Below are positions 58,241 to 64,000 of a stretch of DNA of 64,000 bases, one piece after another (within the stretch, counting starts at the first letter, position 1; each line of letters opens with the position of its first letter). Origin of the DNA: Candidatus Omnitrophota bacterium (GTDB lineage: Bacteria; Omnitrophota; Gorgyraeia; Tantalellales; Tantalellaceae); the NCBI GenBank assembly GCA_014728045.1, contig WJMH01000007.1, positions 62,001-126,000 on the forward strand, written 5' to 3'. The position numbers and the translations under genes are program-made. Under the pieces are notes generated by a model. It was not told where the DNA came from, ran no database searches, and saw nothing but the letters and a program-made list of their open reading frames with translations.

Positions 58241-59041
58241 CTAGAATATTATGATGCCCGCGTAGCCGACCACCTGCTCGGTATCTCCTGTTACCTCACC
58301 GCTGTCGGTGTAACGTATCAGCTCACTTTCTCCAGCATCCATGTCCTTTGAATACATCAACATCATCGCCACCGGTACATATCCGCACATGGATATATTC
58401 CTTGCTTCTACCATTTCAATAAGCCCCTCGGGGTCCAGATCAAGTATCTTCTGTATCGCCAACTTGTCTTTCTCGCTTGCCGATCTCCTTGATTCGTAAT
58501 GGGTCATGTCGCTGCTGGCGATGACGGTAACATCCCTCTGGAGGTCTTTGACCGAGGTTGAAAGCGCCCCGGAAACCTCGCAAAGCTGTTCTATGCCCGC
58601 CCTCTGCACGGTCAAAGGCAGTATCTTCGCTTTAGGAGCAACGGTCTGGATGAAAGGGATCTGCACCTCGACGGAATGCTCATATACGTGTGCTTCCGGA
58701 TCATCTTCGACCAGATCGGTATTCTTCCTTACCAGGTCCACCAGTTCAGCGTCAACTTCAACTTCTCCAATGGGAGTATTCCAACTCTCCGAAGAAACAG
58801 CGAAACGGCTGCCGTAACCGGTGTGATTGGGGCTTATGACCACATAGGTTTCGCTGGAGGTAAGACGCGAATAAACCTCACCGGCCACTCTGCCCGAATA
58901 CATGTAGCCGGCATGGGGCACCATGGCACCCACGACATCCTTCTTATTCACCGAGCCAGATATGAGTTTCTGCATCTGCTCAACAAGCGCCTGCCGGTTG
59001 CCCGGATAGAACTGTCCCGCTACAGCTGGTTGTCTTACCAT
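58241..59041 (-). CDS. MEMO family protein (AmmeMemoRadiSam system protein B)
   Basis: 266 residues. MVRQPAVAGQFYPGNRQALV is the standard start. Metal-site-like motifs: VPHAGYMYSGRVAGEV, ISPNHTGYGSRFAVS, YEHSVEVQIPFIQTVAP, ASSDMTHYESRRSA and the C-terminal CGYVPVAMMLMY with the conserved Cys. It often occurs with an AMMECR1 protein and a radical SAM enzyme; neither is adjacent, and the radical SAM protein at 18775 belongs to another subfamily. First gene of the long operon ending at tRNA-Gly. Confidence 0.92.
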   Translation of the reverse strand: MVRQPAVAGQFYPGNRQALVEQMQKLISGSVNKKDVVGAMVPHAGYMYSGRVAGEVYSRLTSSETYVVISPNHTGYGSRFAVSSESWNTPIGEVEVDAELVDLVRKNTDLVEDDPEAHVYEHSVEVQIPFIQTVAPKAKILPLTVQRAGIEQLCEVSGALSTSVKDLQRDVTVIASSDMTHYESRRSASEKDKLAIQKILDLDPEGLIEMVEARNISMCGYVPVAMMLMYSKDMDAGESELIRYTDSGEVTGDTEQVVGYAGIIIF

Positions 59042-59146
59042 GGCATACCCCCTAAACAGAAAAGATAAAAGATCTCTGAGTATATAACGTAATATTATAA
59101 GCGAAAGTTTCTGGTGGGTAAAGGAAAAGAAAAGAATAAAGTCTTT

Positions 59147-61741
59147 TTAGAGTTCCGAATGAACGATCACCTGAACATATCTATCCAGATCCAGCACTTT
59201 TTCCGCGACACGGGAGATATCGTGCCTCTTGACCGCTCTGATCATTTCCGGATATTCAAGATAATTCTCCGCTCCCAGACCATAAAGCTTATCTAAAGTT
59301 ACGACCATGGAAACGGCGGAATTGGCTTCTAATGACTGCGCGTGTTGGGAGATGAGCCGATTCTTGGCCGCTTCGATCTCCTCCTCGCTTATCTGACCAT
59401 TAAGGACCGTCTCAATAACCTCCGCCACGGCTTTCTTCGCTTCGTCTATCCTCGGCTCGACGGTAGCCGCGTAAATAACAAAATAACCCCTGTCGACCTG
59501 CGGGACCGAAACGGCCCCTGAAGTGTAACTAAGGCCCTCTTGTTCACGCACGGCATGGAACAAAAGCCCGTCAGTACCCGACATCAGAGCGCTTATAACT
59601 TCCAGTACATATCTATCCTCGTCGGTGATCTTAACCGACTGGAACCCCATGAGCAAAAGGGCCTGTTCCTTGTACATGTAAATATCCTCTTTTATTGTAT
59701 CCTCCAGGGAACTTACTGAGACAGACTCCACCGTTTCGGTCGTGCCCTGCCACCTGGTGAACCTTCTCTTAAGAAGGTTTTCCGTATAGCCAACATCCAC
59801 ATCCCCCACAACGGTCAATACGGCTCCGGAAGGACCCATATGATGTTCATAAAACTCGATAATATCCTGCCTGGTTATTTTACTCACTGTCTGCACCTCC
59901 CCAAGCACTCTCATGCCGTAGGGGTGTGAACCGTAAAGAGCACCCTTCAGATAAAGCATGCCTTTCTCGAAGATATCCGCATCCTGTTCGCGTATAGCCG
60001 CGATAATTTTCTTTTTCTGCTTCTCGAGCTCATCTTCCGGGAATGAAGCGTTCTTGATAACATCCTCGAACAAGGTAAGCCCTTCATCTAAATCTTCCGG
60101 CATAAGGGTCATTGAAAGTCCTATGCTGTTCTTGCCGCTGAAAGCGCTGATCGTACCTCCCATTTGCTCTATAACGGGTATGATCTGGCTCTCGTCTCTC
60201 CTGCGGGTCCCCTTCAGCATGGATAAAGCGGTAAGGTTCGATATACCGTTATTTTCTTTGTTCTCTGCCCTGAGCCCGCCAGCGGTCGCAAGAGTTACCG
60301 ACACCAGAGGCACCCTGTTCCTTTTTTTGATTACAACATTTAGCCCGTTATCCAGCTTGAACGATCTTTCCCCGCCGATGAAGGCCTGTTCCTCGACAAC
60401 GCTTTCCGGGGCTCTCTTTTTCTGGAATCCCTCGGGCAGAACTTCAACGGTAGTGGAATTATCCTTTTTCAGGTATTTTTCAGCTATCTCTTTTATCTGG
60501 CGCGGTGTCACTTTCTGGACCTGATCAACGTACCTCTTGAAAAAGCCGGGATCACCAGTAAGAAGCTGGGAACTTGTCATGGATGAATTAACACTTTCTA
60601 TCCTTTCCTGTGAACGCAGATAATCTGAAACTACCATGGTCTTGGCCCGCTCCACCTCTTCCTCCCGGATCCTGCTGTCTTTAAATTGCCTGATAATATT
60701 GAATATCTCTTCCCGGGCATTTTCCAGATCTTCAGGTTCTCCGGCAGCCCGTATGATGAAAAGACCCGGATATCTGGGTGTATAATTCACGCTGGTAATT
60801 GTGTAGAGCATCTGCTTATCCTTGACCAGATGCCTGTATAGCCACGAATCGTTCCCCCCTCCAAGCATTATGGCCAGCACATCAGCCGCATAGAGGTCAG
60901 GAGAATATACGCTGGTCGTGTGGAATCCCATGGCAAGATAGCCTAATCCCACTTCCGCGGAAGCTGCAGCACGTCTGGGCGCTAACTGTCTGGGTTCTTT
61001 CTGGATCGTGGTATTCCACGGAAGCCCCCTTTTATATTCACCAAGTTTTGTCTTCGCGATCAAAAGAGCCCTTCTGGGATCAATACCGCCTGTTACACCG
61101 AGAACCATCCTGTCCGGAGTATAAGCTGCCCCATGATACTGCATGATGTCTTCGCGGGTAAGTTTTTTAAAGGTCTCCTCATAACCTATCACGGGGAATT
61201 TATATATGTTCGCGCGGTAAGCCTGGGAAAAAAGCAGCTTCATCCTGACCCTGGCCGGGTCATCCTGGTTAAGCTTGAACTCCTTGAGTATGACCTGTCT
61301 CTCCTTTTCCATTTCTTCTTCTGAGAAGACCGGCTGCATCACCATATCAACCAGAAGGTTTAGGGCTTTTTCATAATTCTCATTCGGAACGGTTATATGG
61401 TATTCAGCCGAGTCCAGGCCGGTGGAGCCGTTAATGAACCCACCCATGACCTTTATCTCTTTGCGGATCTGTTCAGAATCGAGGTTTTCCGTTCCCTTGA
61501 ACAGAAGATGTTCAAGAAAGTGGGATATCCCCGTTCCCGCGAACCTGCCTTCGTTGGAAAGGCCGGAAAGCACTCTCAGCTGTATGGTGACCAGAGGTGA
61601 GTCCGGAACATGGTTGAAAACGACCGTGGCGCCGTTATCAAGAACTGTTTTCTCGATACGATCCGGCTTAAGGTCCTCCGCGGCGGATAAAGGAGAAACC
61701 AACAACGAAATGACCATTATGAAAGCTATAAAATATCTGAT
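59147..61741 (-). CDS. M16 family zinc protease, probable AUC start codon
   Basis: About 864 residues, two M16 repeats. The first holds the inverted zinc motif HFLEHLLFKGT with the third ligand near EKERQVILKEF; the second (VVIKKRNRVPLVSVTLATAG onward) lacks it, as in PqqL-like two-domain proteases. The only ATG (61717) has no ribosome binding site and would begin mid-signal at MVISLLVSPLSAAED. Upstream in frame there is no ATG, GTG or TTG before a TAA at 61777, but GGGAGG (61753-61748) lies six bases before an ATC at 61741; from there the product would start (M)RYFIAFIMVISLLVSPLSAA, a complete signal peptide. Periplasmic location is expected. Confidence 0.88.
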   Translation of the reverse strand: MRYFIAFIMVISLLVSPLSAAEDLKPDRIEKTVLDNGATVVFNHVPDSPLVTIQLRVLSGLSNEGRFAGTGISHFLEHLLFKGTENLDSEQIRKEIKVMGGFINGSTGLDSAEYHITVPNENYEKALNLLVDMVMQPVFSEEEMEKERQVILKEFKLNQDDPARVRMKLLFSQAYRANIYKFPVIGYEETFKKLTREDIMQYHGAAYTPDRMVLGVTGGIDPRRALLIAKTKLGEYKRGLPWNTTIQKEPRQLAPRRAAASAEVGLGYLAMGFHTTSVYSPDLYAADVLAIMLGGGNDSWLYRHLVKDKQMLYTITSVNYTPRYPGLFIIRAAGEPEDLENAREEIFNIIRQFKDSRIREEEVERAKTMVVSDYLRSQERIESVNSSMTSSQLLTGDPGFFKRYVDQVQKVTPRQIKEIAEKYLKKDNSTTVEVLPEGFQKKRAPESVVEEQAFIGGERSFKLDNGLNVVIKKRNRVPLVSVTLATAGGLRAENKENNGISNLTALSMLKGTRRRDESQIIPVIEQMGGTISAFSGKNSIGLSMTLMPEDLDEGLTLFEDVIKNASFPEDELEKQKKKIIAAIREQDADIFEKGMLYLKGALYGSHPYGMRVLGEVQTVSKITRQDIIEFYEHHMGPSGAVLTVVGDVDVGYTENLLKRRFTRWQGTTETVESVSVSSLEDTIKEDIYMYKEQALLLMGFQSVKITDEDRYVLEVISALMSGTDGLLFHAVREQEGLSYTSGAVSVPQVDRGYFVIYAATVEPRIDEAKKAVAEVIETVLNGQISEEEIEAAKNRLISQHAQSLEANSAVSMVVTLDKLYGLGAENYLEYPEMIRAVKRHDISRVAEKVLDLDRYVQVIVHSEL

Positions 61742-61814
61742 GATGAACCTCCCGGGGTTATCTTTCCTGTTGTATTATACACCCGCATCAGGCAGTTAGC
61801 AACAGATCGCCGGA

Positions 61815-64000
61815 TCAACTTTTCTGATCGCATTCAAGATTGTGTGTCTCTATCATGCTGGTCTGGTGAGCTATCCTTATCGCCAGATCATCTATAATAG
61901 AATAAATACAGGGGATCACAATGAGGGTCAATACTGTCGCGAAAACCAGCCCCCAGCAGAGCGACAGGGCCATAGGAACAAGGAACGGGTCCTTGCCTCC
62001 GATCCCATATGCCACCGTGGAAAGTCCTCCAGCAGTAGTAACGGTCGTCAGGATGACGGGTCTCAATCTCATCTGACCGGCTTTTATGATGGACTCATTC
62101 CTGCTCACGCCGCTTCTCCGAAGTTTATTGATAAAGTCAACAAGCACTATGGAATCGTTCACTACTATGCCGTTGAGGCCCACCACTCCCAAAATGGCCA
62201 TGAAGGAGAAAGCCTGCCCATGCAAAAGAAAAGCGACCACGACTCCGATAAGGCCGAAAGGTATTGCCATCATAACCACGGCGGGCTGAATAAGCGATTT
62301 AAAGAATGAAGCAAGTATGAGATATATCACCAAAAAGGCGAAAAAGAACGCTTTGGCGAGATCCTTAAGCGATTCTATGGTCTCCTCCTGCTCACCGCCG
62401 TATTTTACGTTATAGCCTATGTACCTTTCGTCAATATCGCTGAATTTCTCCATCAGCATGCGGTTTACTTCCAAAGATGTGATCTTATCGTTATCCACGT
62501 TACAGGAAGCGGTAACGACCCTTTTACCGTCAAGATGTTTTATGGTGGTGGTTCCCGGGACCTTTTTTATCGTGGCGATCTTTTTCAGCGGTATAAGGTT
62601 CCCGAACCTGTTCCTAATAAGGACTGCGTCGAAAATCTCCATATCGAACTTCTCATCTTCATCGAACATGACTGTGACATCCGTCTCCTCCTCAGCCTTT
62701 ACCGGTTTTATCTTAGTAGCGATATTTCCCTGGAATACACCCCTGATGGTCTTGGCAACCTGCTGTATGGAAAGTCCGGCCATCGTGGCTTTCTGATGAT
62801 CGACCTTAACGCGTATCTCTTCCTTGCCTGGCTTGTGGTCCCAAGTTACGTCCGTGACGCCGTCTATCGTATTAAGGTAGTCCATGTATTCGTGCGCGAT
62901 CTTGTCCAGCACCTCAAAATCCTCACCTCTTATACGAGCCTCGACAGGCTTGCCTACAGGAGGCCCGGCCTCTGGCATATCGAAACGGAGGTCCTCGAAC
63001 CCCTTTATATCCCTTGTCTTACGGCGCACCTCGTCTATGATCTGTTCGACTCCGCGTTTTCGGTCCTGCTCCGGCACAAGATATACCGTTATCTGAGCGT
63101 AGTTACTGCCCTGTCCCGCGAAAGGATCCTGCCGGTCCTCCTCGATCTTCCCTATGGTAGTTACATACGTATCCAGTTCTTCACCCGGAAGGCGGGATAC
63201 AATTTTCTCGATCGGCTTCATGAGCTCTTCTGTCTTTTCAAGGGGTGTACCGATCGGTGCTTCACCCCTTATGAAGAAGTAATTTATGCCCGCGCTGGGA
63301 AAAAGTATGAATTTCATAACGTTAGTGGCCAGAAAGAAACACAGGCCCAGCGCCAGCAGCAACCCGATAAGAACCTTGTATTTGTTCCTCATGGCGGAAG
63401 CGACCAGGTTCGTGTATGAACAGACCAGATTCTTGAACCACGGCATCTCTTTTTTTAGTCTGGGTTTTCCAGCTTTATCGGTGTTTATCTTCACGAAATC
63501 CGCCATGTGACTGGGAAGGATTATGAGGGCCTCCCCGAGCGACGCCAGCAGTGCGGTGATTACGACCGCCGGGATGTTCCATATGAACTTTCCGATTATC
63601 CCCGACATGAAAAGCAGCGGAGAAAAAGCCGCGATGGTGGTAAACACCGCCGCCGTTATGGCTCCCATGACCTCCTCAGCACCTTTTATGGCGGCTTCCT
63701 GGGGCTTGACACCCTCTTCCATGTACCGGTACACGTTCTCAGCGACGATTATGCCGTCATCGACCAGCATGCCGAGGACCACGATCAACCCGAACATGCT
63801 TATCAGGTTTATCGTAATACCTAACATGTCCATAACGATAAAGGTCGCGAAGAAAGAGATAGGTATGCCCAGAACCGTGAAGAAAGCCACCCTTTTCTGG
63901 AGGAACACCAGCATAATCGCTATAACGATAATGATACCCCACCAGGCATTGTTCCTCAGGACATTTAGGCGGCGCCTTGCAAAGAACGAATAATCATTGA
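61815..64000 (-). CDS. RND efflux transporter, AcrB family (C-terminal part, cut by window edge)
   Basis: About 728 residues visible and open to the window end. The visible part starts in the first membrane block (RRRLNVLRNNAWWGIIIVIA), passes the conserved membrane helix with LGMLVDDGIIVAENVYRYME (the Asp pair of the proton relay), the porter domain, and the second membrane block (PFGLIGVVVAFLLHGQAFSF; GVVGLNGIVVNDSIVLVDFI; GGLSTVAYGIGGKDPFLVPM). The sequence suggests an HAE-type or related exporter of drugs, lipids or hydrophobic molecules; the partner membrane-fusion gene would lie outside the window. The stop is followed by 73 bases before the M16 gene start. Confidence 0.93.
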   Translation of the reverse strand, partial: NDYSFFARRRLNVLRNNAWWGIIIVIAIMLVFLQKRVAFFTVLGIPISFFATFIVMDMLGITINLISMFGLIVVLGMLVDDGIIVAENVYRYMEEGVKPQEAAIKGAEEVMGAITAAVFTTIAAFSPLLFMSGIIGKFIWNIPAVVITALLASLGEALIILPSHMADFVKINTDKAGKPRLKKEMPWFKNLVCSYTNLVASAMRNKYKVLIGLLLALGLCFFLATNVMKFILFPSAGINYFFIRGEAPIGTPLEKTEELMKPIEKIVSRLPGEELDTYVTTIGKIEEDRQDPFAGQGSNYAQITVYLVPEQDRKRGVEQIIDEVRRKTRDIKGFEDLRFDMPEAGPPVGKPVEARIRGEDFEVLDKIAHEYMDYLNTIDGVTDVTWDHKPGKEEIRVKVDHQKATMAGLSIQQVAKTIRGVFQGNIATKIKPVKAEEETDVTVMFDEDEKFDMEIFDAVLIRNRFGNLIPLKKIATIKKVPGTTTIKHLDGKRVVTASCNVDNDKITSLEVNRMLMEKFSDIDERYIGYNVKYGGEQEETIESLKDLAKAFFFAFLVIYLILASFFKSLIQPAVVMMAIPFGLIGVVVAFLLHGQAFSFMAILGVVGLNGIVVNDSIVLVDFINKLRRSGVSRNESIIKAGQMRLRPVILTTVTTAGGLSTVAYGIGGKDPFLVPMALSLCWGLVFATVLTLIVIPCIYSIIDDLAIRIAHQTSMIETHNLECDQKS

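Noticed and set aside
1-64000. Insertion sequences, prophage, integrase or att sites
   Set aside because: No transposase, integrase or terminal repeats were seen; the window looks like stable chromosomal backbone with accessory surface genes.

Overview
The window reads as a chromosomal segment of an uncultured Gram-negative bacterium of the PVC neighbourhood, most likely Candidatus Omnitrophota (former OP3). Evidence for an outer membrane is a TpsB transporter, an RND pump, GmhA and RfaE2 for heptose, and ExeA/ExeB-like secretion proteins. Pointers to PVC/Omnitrophota are a small basic protein resembling the Chlamydiae/Verrucomicrobia family, two TIGR04073-type exported proteins, and a giant exoprotein carrying DUF2341-LamG modules. 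The taxon is an inference from gene content; no rRNA is present.

Layout. 1-860: 5' part of purF. 1065-16097: a two-partner secretion pair, tpsB (+) and a 4,444-residue exoprotein gene (-), placed tail to tail. The exoprotein gene is preceded by a promoter, a GEMM-I (c-di-GMP-I) riboswitch and an intrinsic terminator. 16477-18707: NfnAB transhydrogenase. 18775-24650: a PflX-type radical SAM protein, a tiny lipoprotein, a TrkA-C protein, two CNNM/CBS proteins, YqeY, peptide deformylase, PanD and a lipoprotein. 24669-31777: four PilZ proteins, two TIGR04073 proteins, an alpha/beta hydrolase, YjbQ, DUF4416, HIT and a Lys/Glu-rich zinc-ribbon protein. 31913-33384 (+): ExeA/ExeB-like pair. 33400-38324: thioesterase, YjbQ, AroB, NnrE, a tRNA-binding domain, small basic protein, SPOR protein and two unknowns. 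38324-44134: HD-GYP protein, dGTPase, cation exchanger, phosphoesterase and an AAA ATPase behind a near-consensus promoter with a palindrome at its start site. 44442-47953: KptA, a K+ channel, small membrane and exported paralogues, and a thioredoxin fused to a GspB-like domain. 48118-59041: a dense, probably single transcription unit running from MEMO-family protein through patatin, LPG-synthase-like membrane protein, AroQ, M24 peptidase, EF-P, AccB, AccC, AmaP, GmhA, RfaE2, ThiD2, ThiC and a PfkB kinase to tRNA-Gly(CCC), ending in a strong terminator. 59147-64000: an M16 protease and the 3' part of an RND transporter gene.

Main theme. Cyclic di-GMP appears at several levels in the first 40 kb: an RNA sensor in the leader of the giant exoprotein gene, four PilZ receptors and an HD-GYP phosphodiesterase. 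The simplest model, an inference, is that c-di-GMP decides whether the cell makes a very large TpsB-exported surface or matrix protein. The PilZ proteins and the TIGR04073 exported proteins, found twice in the same gene order, would then belong to the same envelope programme.
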